A stretch of 64,000 nt of DNA from Candidatus Methanogranum gryphiswaldense. GTDB lineage: Archaea > Thermoplasmatota > Thermoplasmata > Methanomassiliicoccales > Methanomethylophilaceae. The notes below the pieces were generated by a model that was not told where the DNA came from, did not search any database, and saw only the letters and a list, made by a program, of their open reading frames with translations. Every line of letters starts with the position of its first letter. Position 1 is the first letter of the stretch. Positions 1-8,244 of the stretch are shown here, one piece after another. A program made the position numbers and the translations under genes. The DNA lies in the NCBI GenBank assembly GCA_019262145.1, contig CP076745.1:803093-867092 (forward strand), written 5' to 3'.

Positions 1-487
1 TTTTTATTGCAGAACTTTTTTTTGAAAGGGCATAGAAGTCATTGACGATCAATATCACCGGTTGTTTGGTGGTCTTGATAAGCTCGTTAATCGCCGGAAG
101 AGCACCCTTATCCACGGAACCGAATAGGTTGTCCGCCTCATCGAGAACAATGAGTTTTCTGCCACCATTTTTGACATCCAGATAGTTTCCACTGTTATCA
201 AATGTATTCGAATTTGCGCCCCTTACAGCAATGTCCCTGATGATGTCCCCTGTCCGTTGATCGGACGCATTCATCTCAACTATCCCCCAACCCATATCAA
301 TGGCAAGTGCTTCAGCGGAGGTGGTCTTTCCAACACCAGGTGTCCCGATCAGTATGAGGGCTTTCTTTTCCGGTATTCCCATATCCCATGATTTTGCCCA
401 AGATAGCATCTCGTTGGTAGCAGATGGATTACCGACGACGTCTTTTAGGGTCTTCGGCCTATACTTCTCGGTCCAATCCTCAGACAT
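1..487 (-). CDS. rfcL: Replication factor C large subunit, N-terminal part (runs off left edge)
   Basis: This is the clamp-loader large subunit, an AAA+ ATPase that loads the PCNA sliding clamp on primed DNA together with RfcS. Only the first 162 residues are present because the gene continues beyond base 1. The start MSEDWTEKYRPKTLKDVVGN is typical of archaeal RFC. Walker A (GTPGVGKTT) is at about residues 48-56 and Walker B (LIVLDEADN) at about 112-120. The ATG lies one base after the stop of the zinc-ribbon gene, so it is probably the last visible gene of an ABC ATPase-zinc ribbon-rfcL transcript. Family identity is clear; the C-terminal collar region cannot be checked. Confidence 0.93.
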   Translation of the reverse strand, partial: MSEDWTEKYRPKTLKDVVGNPSATNEMLSWAKSWDMGIPEKKALILIGTPGVGKTTSAEALAIDMGWGIVEMNASDQRTGDIIRDIAVRGANSNTFDNSGNYLDVKNGGRKLIVLDEADNLFGSVDKGALPAINELIKTTKQPVILIVNDFYALSKKSSAIK

Positions 488-488
488 G

Positions 489-1001
489 TCACTCCTTTTT
501 GATCTTCTTTTGTTGACGTGGCATGAAAGCCAGGGTCAGGGCCTCCATTGCCTGTATGAAGTAGATGAATATACTTGCTAAGAAAAGTATGGTACTATAA
601 TAGGACGTGAGATTTCCATAATAGGTTAGATAGAACAGAGGAACGGATATTACCAAGTATATTGCCGCTCTTTTGTAACTTCTAAACCAAAGATGCCCCA
701 ATCCAAATATGTTGAAGAATCCGGGGCCTAATGCCAGAATTATGCCTACTATTCCGCTCTTGTTGAGTTTAGGTCTGAACGTCGAGGTCATTTGATCCTT
801 TGTTATCGTTGCACCGCAATGTTGACAGAACAAATCACCGGGATTTATATCACATCCGCACGTTTTACAGATGTTGTTTCCTTGAACGACATTCCCTTTA
901 TCATCTAGTTTTATCGCGCTTTTGCTGGAACGCCCACAGTGATGACAGAATTCTGAATTTTCTGGAATCTCGTTTCCACATTCAGGACAGATCGTTTTCA
1001 T
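489..1001 (-). CDS. Double zinc-ribbon membrane protein
   Basis: A 170-residue protein of unknown function. Two CxxC...CxxC zinc ribbons are visible (C5, C8, C19, C22 and C45, C48, C59, C62), followed by a hydrophobic C-terminal half with about three membrane segments from residue 80 onward. Zinc-ribbon plus membrane proteins are common in archaea and have no assigned reaction. An AAGGAAGG ribosome-binding site precedes the ATG. It sits 13 bases after the ABC ATPase gene and 1 base before rfcL, which suggests co-transcription rather than a shared function. Confidence 0.8.
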   Translation of the reverse strand: MKTICPECGNEIPENSEFCHHCGRSSKSAIKLDDKGNVVQGNNICKTCGCDINPGDLFCQHCGATITKDQMTSTFRPKLNKSGIVGIILALGPGFFNIFGLGHLWFRSYKRAAIYLVISVPLFYLTYYGNLTSYYSTILFLASIFIYFIQAMEALTLAFMPRQQKKIKKE

Positions 1002-1014
1002 TTTTTTTCCTTCC

Positions 1015-1806
1015 TTATGTTAAATGCATGCGATATATGCCATTAGTGCATTCGACTTTAATAGGTTCGCCGTATACTTCACTAACGGTATCGGAATTCA
1101 ATACTTTTGATTTCTTGCCGTCGGCGAATATTTTTCCATTTTTCAACATTATCACTCTGTCTACACAGAGAGGTATGTCTGTAAGGTCATGTGTGATCAT
1201 CATTATACTTATGCCACGTTCAATTAGAATATCGAACATCTGTCTGAATCTGGAATTCATTACAATGTCTAGTCCAGTCATCGGTTCATCAAGGACGAGC
1301 AGTATAGGATCTGTCACAAGTGCTCTGGCTATCAACGTACGCCTCATCTCTCCCAATGACAGGCACTCAATCTTTCTTTCCAATAGATCTTCTATACCCA
1401 TCATGGTTGCCATTTCGTATGCTTTTTTGATCATGGTATCGGTCACGTTCACATTTCTGAAGATATCTAGGCTTCCGAAATATCCAGACATTATTACTTC
1501 GAACACTTTAGTATCGGATCTGAACTGATTCTGCAGGTCCATCGATACGACACCCATCTTGTTTCTGAGTTCGAATATATTCCAATTGGATTCCCCGAAT
1601 ATCTTGATTACAGATGGGTCCTCCTGATCATAAAAAGGAAGAACATCCCCCCTGAGAAGTTTTAGGAGGGTTGTTTTTCCCGAACCATTAAGTCCGATTA
1701 TTGCGACATTCTCCCCCAGACCTATGTCCAGGGTTATTGAGTCGAGGATCTTTCTGCCATCACGCACAACAGAAACGTTCCTCAGTTCAAGCGCACCATC
1801 AGCCAT
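1015..1806 (-). CDS. ABC-type ATP-binding protein without partner permease
   Basis: A 263-residue ABC ATPase. Visible motifs are Walker A (GLNGSGKTT, about 38-46), the signature LSLGEMRR (about 149-156), Walker B LLVLDEP (about 169-175) and a switch histidine in MITHDLTD. No permease or binding protein lies next to it, so it resembles the stand-alone ModF/YlmA-type ATPases. Transport cannot be assumed. A TATA-like TTTAAATG about 25 bases upstream of the ATG suggests a leaderless mRNA starting at 1806. Confidence 0.85.
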   Translation of the reverse strand: MADGALELRNVSVVRDGRKILDSITLDIGLGENVAIIGLNGSGKTTLLKLLRGDVLPFYDQEDPSVIKIFGESNWNIFELRNKMGVVSMDLQNQFRSDTKVFEVIMSGYFGSLDIFRNVNVTDTMIKKAYEMATMMGIEDLLERKIECLSLGEMRRTLIARALVTDPILLVLDEPMTGLDIVMNSRFRQMFDILIERGISIMMITHDLTDIPLCVDRVIMLKNGKIFADGKKSKVLNSDTVSEVYGEPIKVECTNGIYRMHLT

Positions 1807-1839
1807 ACAACCGCATATGTATTGTCATTTAAATGTTCT

Positions 1840-3504
1840 TCATTCTGCTGTTTTATTGGCATCGGCCGTTGTGATCTCCGCTTCAGGTTCGTCATTCTGC
1901 GGGACATTCTTTTTGAAAAGAAGTACCGCCACCATTGCCAGGATCGATATTGGGAGTGCGATGATCACAGGGTCAACGTACATCAAGCTTGAATTCATGA
2001 ACAGTACTTGGTTACCGGTGATCAATTTACAGATAGGCAGGAATATGGATGTGCTTTTACATATGAAAAGTGCCCATATCAGGTATGATACCGTTCCTGC
2101 TACAATGCTTGCGATCGCTGCATCTTTTCTAGGTCTCTTTGAGTACAATCCATGAGTATAGGTCGGGAGCAATGCTACTGCCGTCATACCCATGAACAAG
2201 GATGTTGCCTTGGCGATGATGTCCGATGGCATGAGATAACAATATACGACGACAAGGACCATCATGATCGCTGTGAACATACGGTTGATCCTTATGGATT
2301 TGGAATCGACAATGATGTTCTTGTCTTTCTTTTTCATGATGTTGTATATATCATGACCTCCCGCTGCACCTATGGTATGCATGAGTGCGCTGATGGTAGA
2401 AATTGAGGCGCATAGAAGTGAGAGTAAGAATAGAGAAACGAACACATTTCCGAATGTGACATCTGCGAATATTTCTAAGACGAATGTTGGTATTATGTAA
2501 TCTATACCAAGTGTCACATGTTGATATGCGATCTGACCGTATTCATTGAAGAAATACACATTGCTGAGCGCACCACATGTGTATGCGGCTCCTACGATCA
2601 TGAATATGAATATGGCACCTATTACCATCGATTTGTTTAATGTTTTATCATCCTTTGCAGACATGTATCTTACAGCTAGTTGTGGCTGTGTTATGACACC
2701 GATACCGACTCCGAGCAGGAAAGTTGTCACAACCATTAGCCATTCATTGGATCCGAAGTCGGAGAATGAGGTCCATCCGTTGAATCCGCTAAGTGTACCA
2801 GTATAATCCCATACATTCTGACTCCATAGATCAGATAACGCTGAATTGGCGGCCGTTACGCCTCCGAGGGTAACATATGTGACAATTAGTATTACCGCCA
2901 TACCGGCAAACATGATCACTGCCTGTAGTGCATCATTGTACATCACTGCGATTATACCACCGTAAATGACATAGACACCAACAACGACGGCCAGGCCTAT
3001 CAGGATAAGATCATAGTAATCTGTAAGGCCTGTTATCACAGCAAGAGAGTTGACTCCTCCCTTGAGAACAGCCGCACAATATATGGGCATCATGACGATG
3101 ATAATGATCGCGGTGAAGGCCCTGATACCTTTTGACTTGTATAGTTTTCCTAAAAGGTCTGCAAATGTCGAGGCTTTGAGTTTTCTGCCAAGTCTTCTTG
3201 TGCGTTTTCCGAATAGTGCGAAGGCGACAAAAACTCCAACGAACATGTTGAGGAAACAAAGCCACAACATAGACATTCCGTGAACGGCAGCCTGTCCTCC
3301 GAAACCGATTATTGCCGATGCACTCAAGAATGTTGCACCATAGGACAGAGCAATGATGAATGCATTGCTTTTGTTTCTTCCTAGAAGGTAGTCTTGATTG
3401 CTCTTTGTGTGTTTATATCCATAATACCCAAGGAATATGGTAACAGCAACGAATATTACCATCATTACCAGGAAAATCGGTATTGATACTGATGTTTCAC
3501 TCAT
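1840..3504 (-). CDS. Sodium:solute symporter (SSS family)
   Basis: A 554-residue polytopic membrane protein with about 13 hydrophobic segments, consistent with the SSS family of sodium-coupled carriers for amino acids, organic acids or similar solutes. The substrate cannot be read from the sequence. The first residues (MSETSVSIPIFLVMMVIF) lead into the first helix. I chose the ATG at 3504 over an upstream in-frame Met because it overlaps the 3' end of a 41-residue upstream gene by eight bases. That implies translational coupling with the small accessory protein. Confidence 0.88.
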   Translation of the reverse strand: MSETSVSIPIFLVMMVIFVAVTIFLGYYGYKHTKSNQDYLLGRNKSNAFIIALSYGATFLSASAIIGFGGQAAVHGMSMLWLCFLNMFVGVFVAFALFGKRTRRLGRKLKASTFADLLGKLYKSKGIRAFTAIIIIVMMPIYCAAVLKGGVNSLAVITGLTDYYDLILIGLAVVVGVYVIYGGIIAVMYNDALQAVIMFAGMAVILIVTYVTLGGVTAANSALSDLWSQNVWDYTGTLSGFNGWTSFSDFGSNEWLMVVTTFLLGVGIGVITQPQLAVRYMSAKDDKTLNKSMVIGAIFIFMIVGAAYTCGALSNVYFFNEYGQIAYQHVTLGIDYIIPTFVLEIFADVTFGNVFVSLFLLSLLCASISTISALMHTIGAAGGHDIYNIMKKKDKNIIVDSKSIRINRMFTAIMMVLVVVYCYLMPSDIIAKATSLFMGMTAVALLPTYTHGLYSKRPRKDAAIASIVAGTVSYLIWALFICKSTSIFLPICKLITGNQVLFMNSSLMYVDPVIIALPISILAMVAVLLFKKNVPQNDEPEAEITTADANKTAE

Positions 3505-3622
3505 CGCTCTCTTCCTCTTTATTCTTGTAGTATAGGTAGTATGCAATACACAATATGGTGCACGCGAAACATGCAACGTACGCACCCCAGATCCACGGGT
3601 CGGTTATTCCAAAGAAGCTCAT
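3497..3622 (-). CDS. Small membrane protein upstream of SSS symporter
   Basis: A 41-residue protein beginning MSFFGITDPWIWGAYVACFA, with one membrane helix and a charged tail (KNKEEESDE). A purine-rich site (GAGAGGGGA) precedes its ATG, and its stop overlaps the symporter start (ATGAGTGA arrangement). It matches the small accessory proteins encoded directly upstream of many archaeal and bacterial SSS carriers. The overlap and family precedent support a real gene. Its role in the carrier (assembly or stability) is inferred. Confidence 0.8.
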   Translation of the reverse strand: MSFFGITDPWIWGAYVACFACTILCIAYYLYYKNKEEESDE

Positions 3623-3640
3623 TCCCCTCTCTCCCTGTCA

Positions 3641-3659
3641 CGTGCTAACAATTAGCACG
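3641..3659. promoter_or_regulatory. Palindromic operator candidate for the symporter operon
   Basis: A perfect inverted repeat with arms CGTGCTAA and TTAGCACG and a 3-base spacer. It lies between the symporter operon's AT-rich TATA candidate (about 3678-3686, minus strand) and the small gene's ATG at 3622, close to the expected transcription start. A dimeric repressor site is the simplest reading; a hairpin in the mRNA leader is the alternative. Confidence 0.5.
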
Positions 3660-3730
3660 GTCTTATGTTTGATTTTGTATATAATGATTTATGAATGAAT
3701 TTTTGTCTAAGATAATGAATAACCAGAAGA

Positions 3731-3742
3731 TGTTATATATCG
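3731..3742 (+). promoter_or_regulatory. TATA box of SRP RNA gene
   Basis: TGTTATATATCG lies about 25 bases upstream of the first paired bases of the SRP RNA, the normal archaeal TATA spacing. Confidence 0.6.
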
Positions 3743-3755
3743 ACAAACAATAGAC

Positions 3756-4068
3756 CCCTTGTTAGGCTTGACCGGGGAGCTTGGCGTGCCCTACACCCGC
3801 AATCGTCAATAGCGGGGGTGACAGCAGGGGGCGGCAACGCTGAACGTTCAAGCTCACAAAGTGACTATGAGATCTTGTCCTGTAGAGTTGGCGTACGTAT
3901 GTGTGACGGCCGGAGGGTCGTTTTCCTTACGCTAATCGGGGGAACCGGGTCAGGCCCTGACGGGAGCAGCCTTACCTTGAACTACTGACGTTTGCGGGTA
4001 AACAGGGTTGAGGATCAATGTGATAAACTTGAGCTGGGATGTGGTGTCCACCTCTGTGGCCTAACGCT
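3756..4068 (+). ncRNA. 7S signal recognition particle RNA
   Basis: About 310 bases that fold with complementary ends: GTTAGGC at 3761-3767 pairs with GCCTAAC at 4059-4065. The conserved domain IV core is present around 3945-3975 (GGGTCAGGCCC, then GGGAGCAGCC). The RNA is the scaffold of the signal recognition particle and binds SRP54, encoded at 25244-26596, and SRP19. The length and closed ends fit archaeal 7S RNA. Exact ends are estimated. The 3' end abuts the stop of the convergent gene at 4070. Confidence 0.92.
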
Positions 4069-4069
4069 T

Positions 4070-5089
4070 TTATCTTTTAGGTACACACCCAGTTATGATG
4101 TCGGTTTTGAAATCGAATAATACTTTGGTCCGGTCTTCATATGTAAGTTTTAATTCTTTAGTATCGTCTATCTTACCTACAACAGCACCAGTGCAAGCCA
4201 CCGCTTCAAAAAGTTCTATGACCTTACCAGAATTTTCTGGAGGACAGGCAAACACGAATCCACATCCCTGATATGAAAGGATCCATTGGATCAGATCCAC
4301 GCCTTCAGGTATTGGGATCATGTCTATATCCACCGTACCGCCTTTTTGTGAACTTTCAAGCATCATACCGAGAGTACCGATACAACCGGGATTGCTCATG
4401 TCCTTGCCAGAATGTACGAGGTGCATGGCAGCGATCCTGGTCATGACCTCCATCTGGTCCTGAACAAGTTTATCTTCTTTGTTGATGGTGGTGTCCCATG
4501 CGTATTTCAATCCATCAGGGTAGTGTCCATCCAGATCCATTACGAATATGATGTCGTCACCTTTTTTTGCTTCAGAACTGAGTATAATGTCACCTTTTGG
4601 AACCTTACCTATTATCGCGATGTCGATCGCATTATACTTACAATCCGGGTGTGTATGACCTCCGACAATGGGAACATTGAATTTTTTGACAGCCGTACAC
4701 ATTCCGTTGATTATTTGATTGCAAACTCTGCTTTTTGAAAGTGACATCACATCGACCATTGCCATCGCCTTACCGCCCATGGCGGCAATATCGTTGACAT
4801 TTACCAGAACAGCATAATAACCTGCAAAGAATGGATCCGTGTTGACAAGTGATTCCATTATGCCATCTGCAGCAAATAAAATGTAATCGTCTCCATAATC
4901 GATGGCGGCAGCATCTTCTCCTTCAGAAGCAGCTACCTGTGGAAAGGCAGAGACAGGAAATTTATCCACAATTGTGTGAATAGGCCTTTTTCTTGTGACC
5001 CCTGGGAAGTTTTTAATAGCTTCAATAATGGCATCTAAGGTCATAGACCCGCAATGATTGTATAGGATAAAAAGGGTGTTGTCCTTCAC
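4070..5089 (-). CDS. Methanogenesis marker protein 2 (AIR synthase-like)
   Basis: A 339-residue protein of the AIR synthase/SelD/HypE superfamily. It resembles the methanogenesis marker 2 group, found almost only in methanogens and of unknown reaction. Superfamily hallmarks are DYGDDYILFAADGIMES (about 85-101), an acidic nucleotide-binding segment, and NVNDIAAMGGKAMAM (about 117-131). The start overlaps the upstream stop in an ATGA, which favours MKDNTL; the Met at residue 16 (MTLDAII) is the alternative. It is the strongest single methanogen marker in the window. Confidence 0.85.
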   Translation of the reverse strand: MKDNTLFILYNHCGSMTLDAIIEAIKNFPGVTRKRPIHTIVDKFPVSAFPQVAASEGEDAAAIDYGDDYILFAADGIMESLVNTDPFFAGYYAVLVNVNDIAAMGGKAMAMVDVMSLSKSRVCNQIINGMCTAVKKFNVPIVGGHTHPDCKYNAIDIAIIGKVPKGDIILSSEAKKGDDIIFVMDLDGHYPDGLKYAWDTTINKEDKLVQDQMEVMTRIAAMHLVHSGKDMSNPGCIGTLGMMLESSQKGGTVDIDMIPIPEGVDLIQWILSYQGCGFVFACPPENSGKVIELFEAVACTGAVVGKIDDTKELKLTYEDRTKVLFDFKTDIITGCVPKR

Positions 5090-5649
5090 ATCAATTTGGT
5101 TTGTTTTGTTTCCATGACCAAGTGTCTAGAATCTTTGTATTCCAGTATGATATCCGTTAGAACGTCAGAATATATATCTGGATATTCGAATGTGGGTTCA
5201 TATGCGATCTCTGTCGGAATTATATTTCCATTGCGTTTAAGGATTTTTTTGCATTCTGCAACAGTTTGGCCATCTACGGGCCTCGCATTCACCCTGGAAA
5301 CACCTGCAAGTTTTAATTCTGATTCAAATATCGGACGTTTGAAGAGGCGTGAGAGAACATATAATATTGTCTCATTAGGTTGGTCAGATATTTTTTTAAC
5401 TGATCTTTCTACAGATTGATATATCGTATCATTTGTTCCTTTGATCGGTATATATATTTTGGAAGGGGGGATCTCTTTTTCTCTTAGGATATTCATATCC
5501 GTCAATGCCCGTAGGTATCCTGTCAGTATGAGACGATGATGTTTTATGCCCTGTGCTTCGAGTTCTTTCGCAAGTGCACTGATGGATTTTCCATCCTTTC
5601 CCAATGCTTCGATGACTTTACGATTGAAATCTTTTTCTGGGTTAAACAT
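5086..5649 (-). CDS. Unknown archaeal protein with probable winged-helix N-terminus
   Basis: A 187-residue protein that I do not recognise. The first 65 residues read as a helix-turn-helix-like unit (KSISALAKELEAQGIKHHR, then LTGYLRALTDMNILREKEI). A middle part carries conserved-looking residues SRVNARPVDGQTVAECKK. It has no membrane segment. Its stop overlaps the methanogenesis marker 2 start by four bases, so the two are probably co-translated, and a regulatory or assembly role in the same process is possible. DNA binding is an inference from the fold-like pattern only. Confidence 0.65.
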   Translation of the reverse strand: MFNPEKDFNRKVIEALGKDGKSISALAKELEAQGIKHHRLILTGYLRALTDMNILREKEIPPSKIYIPIKGTNDTIYQSVERSVKKISDQPNETILYVLSRLFKRPIFESELKLAGVSRVNARPVDGQTVAECKKILKRNGNIIPTEIAYEPTFEYPDIYSDVLTDIILEYKDSRHLVMETKQTKLM

Positions 5650-5816
5650 AGTTATGAGAGATTGTATTCTTAGTTAATAAAACTTAATGTGAATTTGTAT
5701 ATTTTAAATAATTTTGACATTAAATAATGTCTGGATGTCTGTATTGATAACAAATGTGATAACAAAATTGGTAATGTATGAAGGTTAGTATTTTACCAGA
5801 TCGAGTTCAAAAATTA

Positions 5817-5826
5817 CTATATATGT
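5817..5826 (+). promoter_or_regulatory. TATA box of orphan structured RNA
   Basis: ACTATATATG, preceded by an A-rich BRE-like stretch, lies about 25 bases before the start of a strongly structured segment and has no open reading frame downstream on this strand. It supports an independent plus-strand RNA gene. Confidence 0.5.
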
Positions 5827-5841
5827 ATGTAGTGTAAACGG

Positions 5842-5985
5842 TTTGTAAGCCAGCCAACCCTAAGGGTGTCACGGATGGGAATCAAACACCGGAGACCGCG
5901 CTTGCACAGCATAAGATCAGTTGTCCCGAGGAATACCGCGATTTTTCTTGGGCAATATCCCCCAGCTGATTGAAGGTCTCCTTAA
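5842..5985 (+). ncRNA. Candidate structured non-coding RNA of unknown family
   Basis: A GC-richer island in an AT-rich 342-base gene gap. A closing stem GGAGACC (5891-5897)/GGTCTCC (5975-5981) encloses an 8-bp stem ATCAGTTG (5916-5923)/CAGCTGAT (5963-5970). That stem encloses CCCGAG (5925-5930)/CTTGGG (5947-5952). A separate hairpin GGTGT (5865-5869)/ACACC (5886-5890) abuts the closing stem. Two G-U pairs fit the plus strand better than the minus. It has no tRNA, RNase P or SRP hallmarks. The rest of the gap (5650-5841) holds only promoter-like AT-rich sequence. Ends are estimated. Confidence 0.55.
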
Positions 5986-5991
5986 CTCTTC

Positions 5992-7533
5992 TCAGATCAC
6001 TATTGAGATTATCACAAGTATGAACATCATCCATACTGCCATCGACACGTAACTTGTGATCCTATCTGCAATTGCTTCACGTCTTTGACGGTCCTTTAGA
6101 CCAAACTTTTCGAGGAGCCAATCGATACCTCCAAGGAATATGAATCCACCGTCGAACGGTACTGCAGGTATGGCATTGGAAACACCCAATATTATGTTCA
6201 GCCAGAATATCCAATAGAATAGGCTGCATATCCACCAGAATACATCTGCATCTCCGGGAACATCATACCACCATTGGCACGATGACGGCATAGGTGAGAA
6301 TCCGCTGAAGGGACCGGAGATGTAACTTATGGCAGATGTAGCATAGTCTGTTACGGTCTCGTCGCTGTAGAAGGGATTCCTTGCGATATCTAATACTTCA
6401 TTGGGCGTTTTGAAGCTCATTCCAGATGTTGTTGTGCTTATACCAAGGTATCCTACAGATCCATTAGAACTCAACGTTGTAGTAACGGTTTCAACTTCTC
6501 CTTCCGAGGTCATGTATTCTATCACGACATCTTCACCTGAATGCGTGGACTTCATATAGTTACTGAATTGATTAGCGGTATACAGTGCGGTTTTTCCTTC
6601 ACTCGAGGTGAGTGACAGTATGTAATACCCTGCTTCCAATCCAGCAGTATCTGCCGGAGAGCCTTCAACAACTTTTTCAATATAGACTCCCCAAGTAATG
6701 ACTGCAATACCTGTGGAATTTTCAGTTATGTAATTAACTGTAACTGTATCTCCTGGATACCATGTATATGTAGTGGTGTAGTCGTAAAGTATTATCTCTT
6801 GTCCGTCCACAGTATCTATTATTGCTCCTGCCGGGATTCCGTTCTCATAAGCTTCTGAGTTCGATGTCACACCATACACCGCTGCTTGATCGCCGTATGG
6901 TGAGGATATCCCGCCTAACATTACAACCGCGAACAACATGAACGCTATCGATCCAACGATAAAGTTGGTTGCGATTCCTGCAGCATACAGATGAAGTTTG
7001 ACTTTTCTTGTTGCTTTTCCAACATCTTCTTCATTTGGCTCTACGAATGCACCCATAGGAACGACAAGGTGCAAAAGCCCTGTTGAATCCACACGCATAC
7101 CGTTGGAAGCTGTTTGCATGCCGTGCGCCAATTCATGAAGGCATACAGCAACGATCAGACCTATTATTCCGAATCCGATCGGTAGCAATGGATTGATACC
7201 GGGTATTGCAAGAGCATATTGTATTCCTAACCCTTCAGATTTTAATGTTGAAGGTAGATTCAATAAACCTACTATCAGGATATACATTATCACAATCATT
7301 AATATGAAAGAGAGAACGAGGGATAATGCTCCAAAAAATCTCCAAAATCTATTATATTTGGAATATTTGTTAATGAGTCTCATTCCCAATTTGGTCCTTA
7401 ACATTATAGCAGGACCGTATTTTTTGAGACCGTATTTCTCTGCTTTTGGAGAATATCGTACCCAGAAATAGAACGGTACATAGATTATTGCCAATATGAG
7501 CAAAACAAGGTACGCCAGTTCCATTTCTCCCAT
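5992..7533 (-). CDS. Site-2 protease family intramembrane metalloprotease with PDZ domain
   Basis: A 513-residue M50 peptidase. The zinc motif HELAH is at residues 133-137 inside a membrane segment. The second metal-site motif (NAIPAVPFDGG) lies near residue 457, and a large central extracytoplasmic region carries PDZ-like sequence (VVEGSPADTAGLEAGYYILS). About six membrane segments are visible. Family members cut transmembrane substrates, often membrane-tethered regulators; the substrate here is unknown. It lies 39 bases downstream of the MptE gene on the same strand. The start is ATG at 7533, with a second Met three codons later. Confidence 0.87.
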   Translation of the reverse strand: MGEMELAYLVLLILAIIYVPFYFWVRYSPKAEKYGLKKYGPAIMLRTKLGMRLINKYSKYNRFWRFFGALSLVLSFILMIVIMYILIVGLLNLPSTLKSEGLGIQYALAIPGINPLLPIGFGIIGLIVAVCLHELAHGMQTASNGMRVDSTGLLHLVVPMGAFVEPNEEDVGKATRKVKLHLYAAGIATNFIVGSIAFMLFAVVMLGGISSPYGDQAAVYGVTSNSEAYENGIPAGAIIDTVDGQEIILYDYTTTYTWYPGDTVTVNYITENSTGIAVITWGVYIEKVVEGSPADTAGLEAGYYILSLTSSEGKTALYTANQFSNYMKSTHSGEDVVIEYMTSEGEVETVTTTLSSNGSVGYLGISTTTSGMSFKTPNEVLDIARNPFYSDETVTDYATSAISYISGPFSGFSPMPSSCQWWYDVPGDADVFWWICSLFYWIFWLNIILGVSNAIPAVPFDGGFIFLGGIDWLLEKFGLKDRQRREAIADRITSYVSMAVWMMFILVIISIVI

Positions 7534-7572
7534 TCCCCAATCAGAGTAATGCTTATCCCTATAAAAAATAAT

Positions 7573-8244
7573 TCAGGGTTTTATTATCTCTATATCGGTC
7601 TTGTTATAGTCGTATATGATCTTTTTTGCCCATTTTAATTTTTTGAGCTTCTTTTCAGGATCACAGTTACTTTTTTGACCAGGATTATCAAAATCAAAAC
7701 CTTCCAGTAGTATTTTTTTGGCCCCATAATGTTTGGCAAGGCATACTGCACGGTCACCGTCCGTGAAACCTCCAAAATTCAATACTATCGTATCAGGCTT
7801 TGATTGTGTTGTAAGTATGACTGGTCCTTTGAATCTAGATGCGTACATAAGGATGGCCGTATGGTTGTCGCCATGTGCGTGTAACAACGAAATTGTACCA
7901 TCTTCACTGGCCTGTATTTGAGGAATTATGTCGCCATCCAGGTCTGTCACAATTATATCAGGTATTATCTTCATACGGAGTAGTTTTGAGACTGCCGATC
8001 CTGACGCAATGAACGTCCCTATCGGTTTGAGATTTTCAATGTCCTTTTCAAGATTGTCTGAATTTCCAAATACAGTGACCTCGGTACCGATGATCTTGGT
8101 AAGTTCCTCTTCATCCATCAGGTCACAATTGACGGTGACCATCTTTAGGATCCTGACCGAGGTCTCATCCATTCCTTTATCGTATCCCATATCCTCAAGG
8201 ATCTGGTTGTATATTGGTTCCCAATCACTGTACTGCATCTTCAT
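7573..8244 (-). CDS. mptE: 6-hydroxymethyl-7,8-dihydropterin pyrophosphokinase, MptE-like
   Basis: A 223-residue protein of the archaeal MptE family, which transfers pyrophosphate from ATP to 6-hydroxymethyl-dihydropterin on the way to tetrahydromethanopterin, the C1 carrier of methanogens. The family is recognised from the central block GTFIASGSAVSKLL and the acidic motif IIVTDLDGDI (about residues 115-124), followed by LLHAHGDN. Length is normal. It overlaps the DUF373 gene by 20 bases, so the two are probably an operon with the protease downstream. Start could be Met1 or Met3. Confidence 0.85.
   Translation of the reverse strand: MKMQYSDWEPIYNQILEDMGYDKGMDETSVRILKMVTVNCDLMDEEELTKIIGTEVTVFGNSDNLEKDIENLKPIGTFIASGSAVSKLLRMKIIPDIIVTDLDGDIIPQIQASEDGTISLLHAHGDNHTAILMYASRFKGPVILTTQSKPDTIVLNFGGFTDGDRAVCLAKHYGAKKILLEGFDFDNPGQKSNCDPEKKLKKLKWAKKIIYDYNKTDIEIIKP

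Noticed and set aside
800-1528. 242-codon plus-strand frame antisense to zinc-ribbon and ABC ATPase genes
   Set aside because: Spans two well-supported minus-strand genes and resembles no protein family; a shadow frame.
5842-5985. tRNA, RNase P RNA or known riboswitch in the structured RNA
   Set aside because: No cloverleaf or T-arm consensus, none of the RNase P core boxes, and no downstream gene on the same strand for a riboswitch to control.
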